Below, piece after piece: positions 1-10,060 of a stretch of 64,000 nucleotides of DNA; within the stretch, counting starts at the first letter, position 1, and each line of letters opens with the position of its first letter. The notes under the pieces are model-generated. The model made no database searches. It was not told where the DNA came from and was given only the letters and a program-made list of their open reading frames with translations. This stretch comes from Cryptomeria japonica (taxonomy: Eukaryota > Streptophyta > Pinopsida > Cupressales > Cupressaceae): contig NC_081406.1 in the NCBI RefSeq assembly GCF_030272615.1, forward strand, positions 241,365,718 to 241,429,717, given 5' to 3'. The position numbers were made by a program, and so were the translations under genes.

Positions 1-282
1 TACATAATCCGCTTCTCAATAGAATCCTTGAAGAACTGATTCTTAATCACAGTCTGAAGTCTGGAAGTAGCCAATTCCAATGGCAACGCCACTTGAGCTC
101 CAGTCCCATATACTAATTCAAAGGGTGCCATACCAATTTCTCTCTTTGGAGTTATCCGATCAGCCCACAAAGCTTCATAGAGATGTTTATGCCAGGATTT
201 TGTAATCTCATCAACCAATTTTTTCATTATATTGACCAAGTTTTTGTTACTTGACTCGTCCTGACCGTTTCCCTGTGGATAG
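1..282 (-). pseudogene. Ty3/gypsy integrase relic, second part of catalytic core
   Basis: The minus strand reads as the end of a gypsy integrase core: a YPQGNGQ motif, then the catalytic Glu in QDESSN, then a block with KSWHKHLYEALWADR and the FELVYGTGAQVALPLE signature typical of plant Ty3/gypsy integrases. It continues past the left edge of the window. It is the direct continuation of the integrase part at 1066-1600, from which it is separated by the inserted LTR at 283-1065. With the insertion ignored, the reading frame runs through. The piece belongs to a dead element; domain assignment is secure, clade (Tat-like, from the LCKLIAE motif further upstream) is inferred. Confidence 0.9.
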
Positions 283-1065
283 TGTATATGGTGAAAATGG
301 ATACAATAATAACAATATTGAAAGGCTAAATGAATTCAACCACTAAACCCTAGCCTAACAATCAACAAAGATCCACCATAACATATGAAGATTACCTAAG
401 ACAATGCAAATAACTCAAAATCACAAAGATTATACCATCACATGTCCAATAGGGTTTTGATCTCCATTCTTCCTATCTCCATTGATCTTGCTTGATATAT
501 TTGCTCTCAGATTTTAATATGCACAAGAGCTCAACAAAGAACGGAATATGGTTGCAAGTAGGATCGTAGTGTAGCCAAGTACTCCAAAATCAGTCATTAG
601 CATATGTCATTAGGGTTTGACAATGAAGACAGCATCTTCTTAAATAGAAGACACAATATGAAATGGAGGGATAAGATTGAGAGGTGTAAAAAGAGAGGTC
701 GGCTAGGATTAGAGGGTAGGTATAAGAAATACCAAAATAATGAAAGAGGTAGGTAGTGTATGAATTAAGAGATGAATGACATGTGTCATGTGTAGAAAAA
801 GATAATGAATTAATTAAATAAATAAAGATTTATTTAATTAATAGAAGAATAAGACAATTAAATAAATAAAAGTATTTATTTAATTTAGGAAAAGGATAAT
901 TTAAATAAATAAATGTATTTATTTAAATGAGAAATAAGGCTAGAAGAGGATAAATGAATTAATTAAATAAATAAAGATTTATTTAATTAATAGAAGAATT
1001 AGGCTTATATAATTAAATAAATAAAATATTTATTTAATTAGACATGACAATTTTAGGTGTCTATA
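283..1065 (-). mobile_element. Solo LTR inserted in gypsy integrase, 5-bp target duplication
   Basis: This 783-bp block interrupts the integrase at the YYPQG motif. It is bounded by the direct repeat GATAG at 278-282 and 1066-1070. On the plus strand it starts TG and ends TGTCTATA, so on the minus strand it starts TATAGACACCTAAAA, one change from the usual TG start. The same terminal sequence (TGTAGACACCTAAAA) ends the larger insertion at 60469-62075, so the two belong to one LTR superfamily. No coding sequence, primer site or second LTR is present, so this is a solo LTR left by LTR-LTR recombination. The AT-rich right half holds five hairpins. Confidence 0.88.
808..1041. repeat. Array of five AT-rich hairpins inside the solo LTR
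   Basis: Five inverted repeats built on AATTAAATAAATAAA facing TTTATTTAATT occur at about 808-842, 856-885, 899-928, 956-991 and 1011-1041. The third has changed on both arms (TTTAAATAAATA / TATTTATTTAAA), so pairing is kept. Spacers contain recurring AGAAGAATAAGG-like words. Purpose unknown; the position is near the start of the LTR on its own strand (minus). Confidence 0.75.
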
Positions 1066-1600
1066 GATAGTAATCAGATGAATGCACTAGGGATATGCCA
1101 TGATCATAACAAAACATCATTAACTCCTGAGAAGTAAAATATGAAGTATTATCTATCACTATTCTTGTGGCACACCAAAACGAACCAATATGTTGTTCTT
1201 CAAAAAATCACAAACCACCTATATGGTTGTTCTCTTGGTTGGTATAGCCTCGACCCATTTGGTAAAATAGTCAGTTGCTGTCAATATGTATGAATTCCCT
1301 GCACTTGATGAAGGATTCACTGGACCAATAAAATCAAGACCCCATTGCTTAAAAGGTTCCTCTACAACAACTGGCTTCAAAGGAAGAGTTGCTAATTCAG
1401 GTCTCCTAGTAAACATCTTACATTTTTCATATTCTGCAACCCATATTTATGCATCCCTAAACATGTCAGGCCAATAGAAACAACTTCGGAGAATTTTAAA
1501 TGCAGTAACAGGAGGAAAAATGTCCATCACAGGCCTCATTATGATATGCGTGCAATAACTTTTGTTGTTGCTATTTATCTACACATCGCAAATAAGTACC
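1066..1600 (-). pseudogene. Ty3/gypsy integrase relic, zinc-binding and first part of core
   Basis: Reading on the minus strand from 1600 gives the HHCC region (FYWPDM, EYEKCKMFTRR), then GLDFIGPVNP and ATDYFTKWVEA, the first catalytic Asp block of gypsy integrases. Further on, VIDNTSYFTSQEL holds the second catalytic Asp, and HSSDYY is where the LTR at 283-1065 has inserted. The longest open stretch is 65 codons (1219-1416), followed by stops after KRTTI and VPQE. This is a continuation of the RNase H and RT relic to the right and is not functional. Confidence 0.9.
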
Positions 1601-2880
1601 ATCTAAGCCCTTCTTATACATAATATCCTATCAGATTACATATTTTGTTGCCTTAAGTTTAAGATTCCTTTGCTCTTTAGAAAAGAGATGCACTGGATAG
1701 CTACCATAAGTCAAATATTATGCTACATCAAAAAACCAGGTGTCTTGTAAACCAACAAACAACGTTAATGGAAATTCATCCTCTATTTCTACCTTGTTTT
1801 CTGCGATCAATTTGCACAATCCCTGACCTCTCACCAACTGTGTAGGATGTATGTCTAGATCATACTCTTGAATTTTGGTCACCCATGTAGCCCTCTTATT
1901 GAGTCCAACTTCTTGCTAGGTTAAGATGCTCTTAACTGCAGTATCTGGAACGAATACCATAGAATGAGAGTGCAGAATGTAATATCTGAATTGCTTCACG
2001 GCCTTAACAACTGTGAAAGCTTGCTTCTTAGAAAGTGAATAATTAAGCTCATGTTTCTTGAGAGGAACGCTCATAAATGCAATAGGTGCTTCAACCCTGC
2101 ATCATCTTTTTGCAATAGGATCCTAGACATTGTGTTCTCTGATGCATAGCAATACACAATAAAATCTTTTTAAAAATTTGGATTGATAAGAGTAGGAGCC
2201 TCAACAACTGAACTATTAACTCTTTCAAATGCTTCCCTAGCCTCTTCAGTCCATTTGAAAGGATGTTTTTCACTCATCAACCGAATAATATGCTTTGAAG
2301 TTTCTATGAAGTCAGGAACAAATCTTCTTAAGAAATTTACTTGCCCAAAAAATGATCTTACCCCATTCCGATTTGACGACAAATTGAGCTGCTGAATTGC
2401 CTTAACTCGTTCAAGATCAATCTTAATTCCTTCTTTCTAAACTATATGCCCCAACAGTTTTCCCTTCATAATACAGAAATCTGACTTCTTTGGGTTTAGA
2501 GAAATTCCATGATCTCTGCAACGTTGAAGGACTGCTCTCAAATCTCTGAGATGATTCTTCCTTTCTTTTGAAAATATTGTCAGATCATCTAAATAAATCA
2601 CTATGACCCTATCTCTAAACTCTCTAAAAGAAGAATCCATTCCCCTTTGAAAAGTTGCACCTGTATTAATTAGACCAAAAGGCATTCTATTGTATGCAAA
2701 AGTTCCCCATGGGGTTATGAATGTAGTCTTATGTTGCTCCTATTTGTCAACTCCAATCTGGTTGTAGCCGGAAAACCCATCCAGCATTGACATCATTTCT
2801 GAACTAGCAACAGTCTGCAAGATATGATCCATATTGGGTAGAGCATAATTGTCCTTTAAACTTACTTGATTCAAGTCCCA
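1601..2880 (-). pseudogene. Ty3/gypsy reverse transcriptase-RNase H relic
   Basis: On the minus strand, RT motifs appear in order: LDGFSGYNQI (palm), MPFGLINTGATFQR, the active-site YLDD (YLDDLTIFS, about 2590), and GISLNPKKSDF. Then come FFGQVNFLRRFVPDF (thumb/connection) and RNase H with ELNYSLSKKQAFTVVKAVKQFRYY, split here into two motifs, and VRGQGLCKLIAE, a motif common in Tat-like plant gypsy elements. Several stops interrupt it, for example after INPNF at about 2170. The first half of RT is missing: at about 2880 the frame meets an unrelated ORF relic, so gag, protease and the RT fingers were lost by deletion or recombination. Confidence 0.92.
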
Positions 2881-3887
2881 TATACTCTGATTAATTGTTG
2901 AGCCTCTTCGGAAATCCTTCTTTCCAGATTTATTGTCAATTCTACAAACATTCTTCTAGTAAAAACATCATGAACCTGCCTATAGTTTTCCAAAGCCTTT
3001 TCACTTTGAAAACAGGGACAGAATTCAAAAACCTGAATTCCTTCAAACACTGGGGCTCGATGTACTCCTTGCCATTCTTTTGTGCATGCCAGACAATATA
3101 TAAGATATGAAGACATGTAGAAATTGTTATCCCCGAACCATGCTTGTTTCAATTGATCCTGGAGCGCTTCTGCAATAACCTCTCCCCAATCAATGTAACA
3201 GGTTCCTTCTAGGATGACTTGGATGAAATGATACATCCATTCCGTGAACAGATAAGAATCAGCTGCTCCCTTAACCTTATTAAACAAAACTATCAAATCC
3301 CTAATGTAAGGTTTCACATGATCTCTATTCAAGGATTTTGGTAAGCGAGAACCGCCTCTCTAAGGTTTAATCAACCAGCTTCTAGCAATAACATTTCTAT
3401 TCTTGTTTTTCTTCTCATGAAATCTTGTAACAAAGAGAGAAGGGGTAAATTCAGAGTATGCAACCCTCTTAGGAATTCTAAATACTGAGACGATTGTTTC
3501 TCAGTTCACTATTAAGAAGACCTGACCATCATCTTTCCTTATACACTACTGTCTAATATCAAACCTATTGATGCATTCCCTCACCAATTCTGGACAAACG
3601 ATCACTAAAGGAAAGGCTGCAACTTCAACCAAACCACTATTTTCTCTCTCAGTCATGAATGGTTCTGACATTTGACTCTTTAACCTTGCTAAAAGGTCGC
3701 CCATATCAAAATCTCTTAGGGTAGTGTCACTGAATTCATGATGCACACATTCTAGACTAGCAGCATTTCCGAATAAATGAAATGCAGACTTCACTTTCAC
3801 TAACTCAACCATTAAAATATGATTCCTCAAGCAGGAAAACAAAACTAGAAGTAAAAGCCAACAGGAAAATGGAAGAACTGAACTCAC
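2871..3887 (-). pseudogene. Unrecognised ORF relic with the ORF2-type domain, fused to gypsy RT
   Basis: One minus-strand frame runs from 3887 to 2871 with three internal stops (about 3546, 3500 and 3360), giving roughly 340 codons. It has no gag, protease or polymerase motif. Two blocks resemble ORF2 of the two-ORF element in this window: DGQVFLIVN followed by ETIVSVFRIP, matching the ITKEAVKAVTGLP block, and GEVIAEALQDQLKQ followed by FYMSSYLIYCLACTKE, matching WLKDELIDNLKK and FGNLLICLMLYITK at 62.1-62.2 kb. The similarity is weak by eye but in the same order and spacing. The C-terminal end runs straight into the middle of gypsy RT, so this is a recombinant junction. The first 25 residues are hydrophobic, possibly by chance. 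Confidence 0.55.
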
Positions 3888-4440
3888 CTTGTGTCAACAA
3901 ATTCCTGAAATCCCTATGCTTGCAGAAAAAGTTTACCTCTCACCACCTCCACCGCCTTATCAAAAAATTGACTGAGTTGTTGGTAAAATCATCACTTATA
4001 ATGGTGCCATATATCAAATTTAAATTCATTGAGAAATAAATTTTCCTCACACATGCCAAAGATATGGATATGAAAAGCGTTAAATGCAATCTCTTAACTT
4101 CCGTCACCTCACTCATTCCACTGATTGCAACTGTTTTTGACGCGTGTCATTAACTTAACTTTGCATGATTACAAACATCCAATCACATGCCTTGAAAAAG
4201 TCAGCGCCAACTGTTGTCTTTGAAAGAAGAGTCCTGGGCATTCAAAATGATTCATAACATTCCCTTATCGAACCCCACGAATCCATTGAACACAAAGGTT
4301 CAAGTCAGTTCACACATGTTCAAGCATGTTATGTATTTATCAAGAAAGACTCCCGACTATATTGAAAAGAAAGGAGAAATAACCGACTTGAATGAAAACA
4401 AAAAGTACAAGGCAGTTCATGCTGGTTCAAATAGGTTCAC
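3888..4440. other. No recognisable feature
   Basis: Unique-looking AT-rich sequence between the ORF relic and the non-coding tail of the minus-strand element. Short open frames here (for example 4214-4444 plus) have no recognisable motif and are treated as chance. Confidence 0.5.
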
Positions 4441-6026
4441 ATAAGTTCAATAAGGTACAAATTTTACAAACTGTCGACCTTACATTTAAGGATGAGGATA
4501 CAAATTACCAGAGAACTAACTTTCTCAAAATGAACCTTGATCATGACATGAACTAGAACACAAAAATTGAAAGATGACGGAAAAACCTAGGATATAGGCA
4601 AACTCTTGCCAACATATGTCAACATAGTCTGATGTTGATATCTCAAGGAAAGTATAACAAGGATACCTACCTTCATCACAAGGAAGATATTTGTTATGCT
4701 ACAATGTCATAAATCCAAGCAAGAGAGGGAATACTCTTCAAGAAAGGATATGATAGTTGAAAAGAGATATCTTTCTATAAGTGTAATTGAGATCCTTGGA
4801 AGAGAAGAGATATTTGTTCAAAAGACATCTTCCTCCAAGAGGAATTGTCTTAGACAAATATAACATCTTCTAGAACAAAGAAAAGGAGATAACAAGAATG
4901 CAATCCTTCCTCCTATTCCTAAGTGAAAGGGATTTTTGATGAGGGATGCCTCACTTTTAGCCCCAGGAGTGATGGGTGAATTTATCATAGATGTACATTA
5001 CCAAGTGTGAAAGAGGTTGTATTCAAGGACTTACACCTCTTGTATGAGAGAGAACCCTCGATAAAACCACCAACAATTTCGAAGAAGGAATGACATCAAG
5101 TAATATAAATCACACCATCCATAAAATAGGGTAAAGTGGATCCCTAGAGACAGAGAGAGGGAGGGATCATTGCCCACCAAGTGTAGGGACAATGAGAAGA
5201 ACTTACACAATCTTCTAGAGATAGATTAAACACAATCAAATGCACAATGTACTTCCATGAATGCATGCAAGGAAATAAATTAGTATATGTAAAATACATG
5301 TCTAAAGAAGTGGTAATCTTTGAAAGGAAGAGAGAAAAAGCACCACATATTCCCTAAGTGGGATTAATCATAAAAACATACCATTATAAGAAATGATAAT
5401 CACATATGAAAAAAGCAACCCCTAAAGGAAATAATAATAAATGAGAAAGAAAGAAAGGGAAAGGAGTGTAAATCTTTGTCCCCCAATTGAGGAGGACAAG
5501 GAGAAACATTACACATCTTCTAATGGTGATTATTTTTAAGAAATATACCTTATTAATGGAACAAATCCTCTCAAGGAAGGGATACATACTTCTCAAGAGA
5601 TCGTTCCATGCTAAGGGGCATATCATACTTGCAAATAATCAAAACCAGAGAAGAGGTAAGTTTTCCAAGAGAATTAAGGAAAGAGAAGAAGTGCACTACT
5701 CATTAAAGATGCCCCTCTCCAAGCAAAGAGGAAAACCAAAGAATAATTATATCCTAACACAGAAATAACTCTTATGTAAGAAAGGATATCTAATAATGAA
5801 AAATGCACCAAGATAGAGATAAATATATAGAAAGAAGAAGGAGAGTAAACTTCATGTTCCTACCCCAAAGTATTTAAAATTGAAACAGTACCACCACAAA
5901 TGATAAAGAGCCCCCAATTAAGTTGGTTGGTTATGTCATATGGTGAAGAGAAACATGAAGAGAAAATATGTGCTAAGGCATTATTTTGATGTCAAGGAAG
6001 ACAACTAGATCTATTGTAAGATAAAT
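4441..6026 (-). mobile_element. Non-coding 3' tail of the minus-strand gag-only LTR element
   Basis: This stretch follows the gag-like ORF (6027-7192) in minus orientation and matches the tail after the sister ORF on the plus strand (17.4-18.6 kb). Shared text includes CCCTCATCAAAAATCCC here against CCTTCATCAAGAATCTC there, and a related segment on each side mentions a TGTTGACAT word. It carries degenerate units rich in AGAGAGG and CTTAGG and no pol motif. The 3' LTR expected further left is not found, so the element is truncated near 4.4 kb. The exact left edge is not resolved. Confidence 0.6.
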
Positions 6027-7192
6027 TCAAGTAAGATCATATTGCTTTTGAATAGATTTCTTAAATACATAACATTTCCCTAGAGAATGTGAATATAAAT
6101 CATGAAAAATGCAATATTCAACACCTTTCACTTGCTTAAGATTCTTGTTTTTCTTTTGAGGAGGAAAGGAAATGTTCTTATCATATTTCAATCTCCAATA
6201 GATTCTTGCAGCTAGTCTTTTAGGATGATAAATATCTTCTTGACATGAAGGAGATGGATTGTTAGAAGAAGAAGGATTATTATCCACAACTCTAATTTTG
6301 CCACTGTCTATCTCATCTTGAATAGATTTTTGAAAATCAGAGCAATCATCAACATTATGGTCATGGGTTTGGTGAAATGAACAAAAAGGACATTTTGAAG
6401 AAGAAGCATTCTTGCAGGCTCTTTTGATTTGTTGCCTTTGGAGATGGTTTTTTAAATTTTGGAGCCTAAGGAGTTCATCCATAGAAAGAGGAGTATAATT
6501 TCCTAGGCCTTTTGTAATAGTTTGTATAGGAGGATTTATAGGGACACGAATTCCTTTCTCAAATTTCCCAATTCCTTGTTCTTTAAAACCTTGTTTTGTT
6601 ATTATATGAAAGCCACATCTATAAGAATGTTGCAATTGACTAGATGGAGGAATAGGATCATGAATTTCTTTGAAATGTGATGTGTAAGGGGGAAGAAAAG
6701 GATTTGTAGATGAAGGAGTATCATTTGAAATGACAATCTCCTTTCCTTTATCATGCTTATCATTTTTGGGAGATTGAGGATGAACATCTTCATCATCTAA
6801 AAGCTCATTTTTAGTTATTTCTATGTGAGGGGGAAGGTCATGAATAAAGTGCATGACATCATTCTCCCTAGATATACTTTGATGTTGAAGATAAGTCTTA
6901 GGAGAATGAGGATCTAAAGATGTAAAAATGTTAATGTTTTGATTTCCCCCCCCCTTTGCTCAAGGGTATGTGTATGAGAATAAGATAGGTCCATATTACT
7001 TTCCAATTCTTTATCTTTTTTAGAAAGATCATTGGTTAAATAATTAGGTTTCATCTCATCCACATAAGATAACCTAGGAGAGGTACAAGGGTTAGGATCT
7101 CCAGGTTTAGGGTCTACAAAAGCTTTGAGGTGATTAACATAGGAAATGCATTTTGTTAACAACATCACCATAATGCAACATAAATAATACAT
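6027..7192 (-). pseudogene. Gag-like ORF of the gag-only LTR element, minus copy
   Basis: Minus-strand ORF pieces 7192-6914 and 6854-6027 are one gene. The first gives NPCTSPRLSYVDEM and SYSHTHTLEQ; the second gives MHFIHDLPPHIEI, then CPFCSFHQTHDHNVDDC (about residue 150) and YCIFHDLYSHSLGKC (near the end). These two Cys/His clusters resemble the CxFHxxHxHxxxxC motif in the gag region of plant gypsy elements. The plus copy at 16169-17368 has the same blocks in the same order. A one-frame shift lies exactly at a run of nine C on the plus strand (6946-6954); reading through it in the other frame restores similarity to the sister copy. No protease or polymerase follows. Confidence 0.75.
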
Positions 7193-8007
7193 GAAAGCTC
7201 TGAGATCTAATTTAAAATAGAATAATTTGGAAATCCTAACAACACAATATGACTAAGTGCTATGCATGAAGAGAAGCAACATGAAATGAAACAAACCCTT
7301 ATCCGACACATGATTGTAGTAATTATATGTGAAAAAAGATGTAATCATATGCGAAAGAGCAAGTAAATCCAATTTATTAATTGTCATTGAAAGTATCTTA
7401 ATTTGCTAGAAAAGATCTAAAATTAGGACCTTTTTATGAATATTAATTTAAAAAATGAAAGTGGTGAAATTTGAATTTGTTTTCAACCTTAGGAGGTGTT
7501 AGAATCAATAAAGTATGCCAATTTTTTAGATTGAAGCAAAAAAAAGTACAGTTGATTCCATCTCCCAAAATTTCGAGAAAAAAACCAAGGACCATGTTGA
7601 AAGTCCACACGGTCGGACCAAATTTTTTAAATTTTTTTAGGGATGATAGATATTATGATTTTATTGCAAAATCCAAAAAAATAGCTGATTTGGAGATGTC
7701 TAGATCGATCAAATAAGCAAAGGTTGAAAATAGAAGGATCTTGAAAAATTAAGGTTTTTCTTTTTAACCACTAAATTTTTACAATAAAAAGGCATATTTG
7801 AATTTCAATTTTGAAATAAAAATCAAATCTGAAACAAGCAATTGAAATTTTACACTTCACAAGCTTAATTTCCTTAAAATGAAAAATTAGGGTTTTTATG
7901 CAATTAACCTCTAAAATTGTAAAAAGATCAAACAAGGAAATGAAAATTTGAAATTCAAATTGCACTTAATCAGATCTAATAATGAGAAATTAGAATTAAT
8001 GTGTAAG
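7193..8007 (-). mobile_element. Leader between LTR and gag-like ORF, minus element
   Basis: Non-coding leader read on the minus strand from the primer-site-like sequence towards the gag-like ORF. Its first 250 bp match the leader after the related LTR at 36869-37008: AAAAACCCTAATTTTTCAT here, AAAACCCTAGTTTTTAAAT there, followed in both by CTTGTGA and TTGCTTG. A stretch at 7585-7615 resembles a stem-forming segment of the LTR (8370-8400). Confidence 0.65.
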
Positions 8008-8025
8008 ACGTCGGGTTCACCAAAA
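8008..8025 (-). promoter_or_regulatory. Primer-binding-site-like sequence
   Basis: On the minus strand the LTR end ACATTTTGGTGAACCCGAC places TGGTGAACCCGAC directly after the LTR. The identical core follows the LTR at 35637-36849. The position fits a minus-strand primer site. I cannot match it to a standard tRNA 3' end, so the primer is unassigned. Confidence 0.5.
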
Positions 8026-9156
8026 TGTAAAGTGGAAAATTAAACCCTAGGGACTCTCCACCTAGGAGAGAGAAAGGAAGTCACTAGGATGATTTTAACT
8101 TTGGGGAACTTTACATTAAAACGAGGGGCTTGAAACCACTAGATCTAAATCCAACGGAAGCAAGGAAATGAATTCCAAGTGGATTGCAAAGGTTAGAATG
8201 CACTTCGCCCTTTTTTGTAAATGGGAAAGTTGAATTATTGAATATGTGGGAAAGGGAGATAAAATGAGTGAAATGAGGAGCTACTAGTTTTGAATCATGT
8301 TGTAACTTTGGATATGATAGATTTAGACTTATATGGATCTACCCTATAAATTTGGGGAAAATTCGTCGGGACTGTGTTGAAAGTGCACACGATCCTACAA
8401 AAAATCTGTGAAATGAAAAGGGTTTTTCTGCCTTTGTAAATGGAGTCCAAATTTAAAAATATAGCTGTGCACTTGTAGCCTACACACAAAAAAGAAGGGA
8501 AGAAGGGTTGTGGATAGGGTTTTGCCTCAGTCAAACCCCGATTGAGGAATCAACCTTGAAAGAAAGTAATTGTAAATGCTTGAATATAAATAATGGAAAT
8601 GTATACCTTGTGGATTTGCAATTTATTGGTGATGGTTGCTTTGCTTCTTGAATAAAATCACAAGTGTTGCATGAAATGGGATGTAATATGACAAAAACCT
8701 AACACACACACATGCTTTCAAATGAATGTTGTAATGTTTCTCTAATGGATGAATGAAGAAGACTTGAATGCTTGAATGCTTGATGATGATAATGGAGGTT
8801 GCCTAGCTTGAATTTTGCCTCTTTGTGTATATCGCCTCCTATATGCAAATGAGAAGACCAAATCCCTTTTATACATGCCTCAGAGGATTAATTCATCAAA
8901 GGTTGACAACAGATGAGTTTGGAATCCTGAAATGCAAGCCACATGCCTATCCTAGGGGGGATAGGGGCATCATGCCCCTGTCCTTCCCTATCTTGGGGCC
9001 TGGAGAGGGTCCTGAGGCAGTCTAAGGGCTCAAACAAGAGGAATTCAAGGGTGAAGGTGCAGAGAGGGGTCTCAATTGGAAAAGGAGATACTGTCACCAA
9101 AGTGAGGGCCTTGAATATGGTAAAAAATTCTAGGGTCGCAATTTTATGATGCTACA
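8026..9156 (-). mobile_element. 5' LTR of the minus-strand gag-only element (1131 bp)
   Basis: On the minus strand it starts TGTAGCATCATAAAATTG and ends CCACTTTACA. The start matches TGTAGTGTCGTAAAATTG at 35637 and TGTAGCATCCTAAATTC at 19606; the end matches CCACCCATTACA at 20722. Lengths of the three LTRs are 1131, 1213 and 1117 bp. Adjacent sequence to the left is the primer-site-like motif and leader, so this is the upstream LTR. It contains two hairpins (8370-8400, weak; 8959-8983, strong). Open frames inside it are chance. Confidence 0.85.
8959..8983. repeat. G-rich hairpin in LTR
   Basis: GGATAGGGGCAT is followed at once by CATGCCCCTGTCC. The arms pair over 12 bp with a single G-T mismatch. 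The nearby CCTATCCTAGG and CCCTATCTTGGGG repeat the same theme. The LTR at 35637 has the related AGGATAGGGGCATGG. Confidence 0.7.
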
Positions 9157-9242
9157 ATAATTAACATCTTCTTATCTCATTTAAAGGCTCAAAAAATAAT
9201 TTCCATATCCAATTAGCATGTCTCTGACAAGTACACTTTGAA

Positions 9243-9710
9243 ATCTAATCAACCATTTTTTAAAATATTAGCATAAATATCAATCAAATAATTAGGCTTT
9301 CTATGTAAAACTCTAGGAGGTGTTCTCAAATTTTGAAATGACTCAACATTAGGAATGTCAAAAACATTAGGGGTAGATGACATACCTTCAAGCAGAGATG
9401 AAAATTATGACATACCTTGAAATTGAGGTGTACAAGATGGTGTAACTCCAACACTTGATGTCAATCATGATGTACTTGAAACATCAGAAGACAAAAAGGG
9501 AGTGCATTGAATATGAGATGTTGTTGATGCCAATGGTGTGCCAGTAAGAGATGGTGTTCCATCAACTTGAATTGTGGTAGATGACATGCTCTCAACCTCA
9601 GGATTGAATTGTCTCATTGTATGAAGGTTTTGCATCAGTTGCCTTTGTGCAGCCAATTCTATCTCTCTATTAGATTGGATGGATATTTCTTGTTCATCTT
9701 CAATTGACAC
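9243..9710 (-). pseudogene. Unidentified coding relic, minus strand
   Basis: An 81-codon frame (9710-9465: EDEQEISIQSNREIE, AAQRQLMQNLHTM, then Ser/Thr/Pro-rich VDGTPSLTGTPLAS) continues with stops as EGMSSTPNVFDIPNV and RTPPRVLHRKPNYLID, down to about 9243. The conserved-looking spacing and mostly open frame suggest decayed coding sequence rather than chance, but I cannot name the family. A polar N-terminal helix and a Ser/Thr/Pro linker are all that is visible. Confidence 0.35.
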
Positions 9711-9915
9711 CTATTCTTCTTTGGTATTCAATTTCCTTGCTTCAAGAAGTTTCCTCATTCCTTCTCTTTTTTTTTCATTCTTACCTTCACACTATTCCAG
9801 TGTTACATTCTTTGGTCATTTCCTTGGCATAATGATGATTTATACATGTACATGTACATAAAAGAGAATGAAGTTAGTTCATAAAGTGAGTTCAAGAGGC
9901 ATAAGAAGGGGTATT

Positions 9916-10035
9916 CCTAATGCATCTATGTTTTTCCTAATTTAAATTAGGGTAATCCTAATGTTTCGATAACTATCCTAATGAAGTTAGGGAAATCCTA
10001 ATGCATCTATGACTATCCTAATGATGTTAGGGTAG
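9916..10035. repeat. Three 40-41-bp tandem units with internal palindrome
   Basis: Units start at 9916, 9957 and 9997, each beginning CCTAATG and containing TCCTAAT..TTAGGG. In the first unit this is a perfect 16-bp palindrome, CCTAATTTAAATTAGG. In units two and three the arms are kept around GAAG and GATG. No gene is nearby. Confidence 0.8.
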
Positions 10036-10060
10036 TTTCAATAATTTAATTAAGGTTGAT

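Noticed and set aside
4214-5768. Plus-strand frames of 76-93 codons
   Set aside because: They run against the direction of the minus element tail and show no motif.
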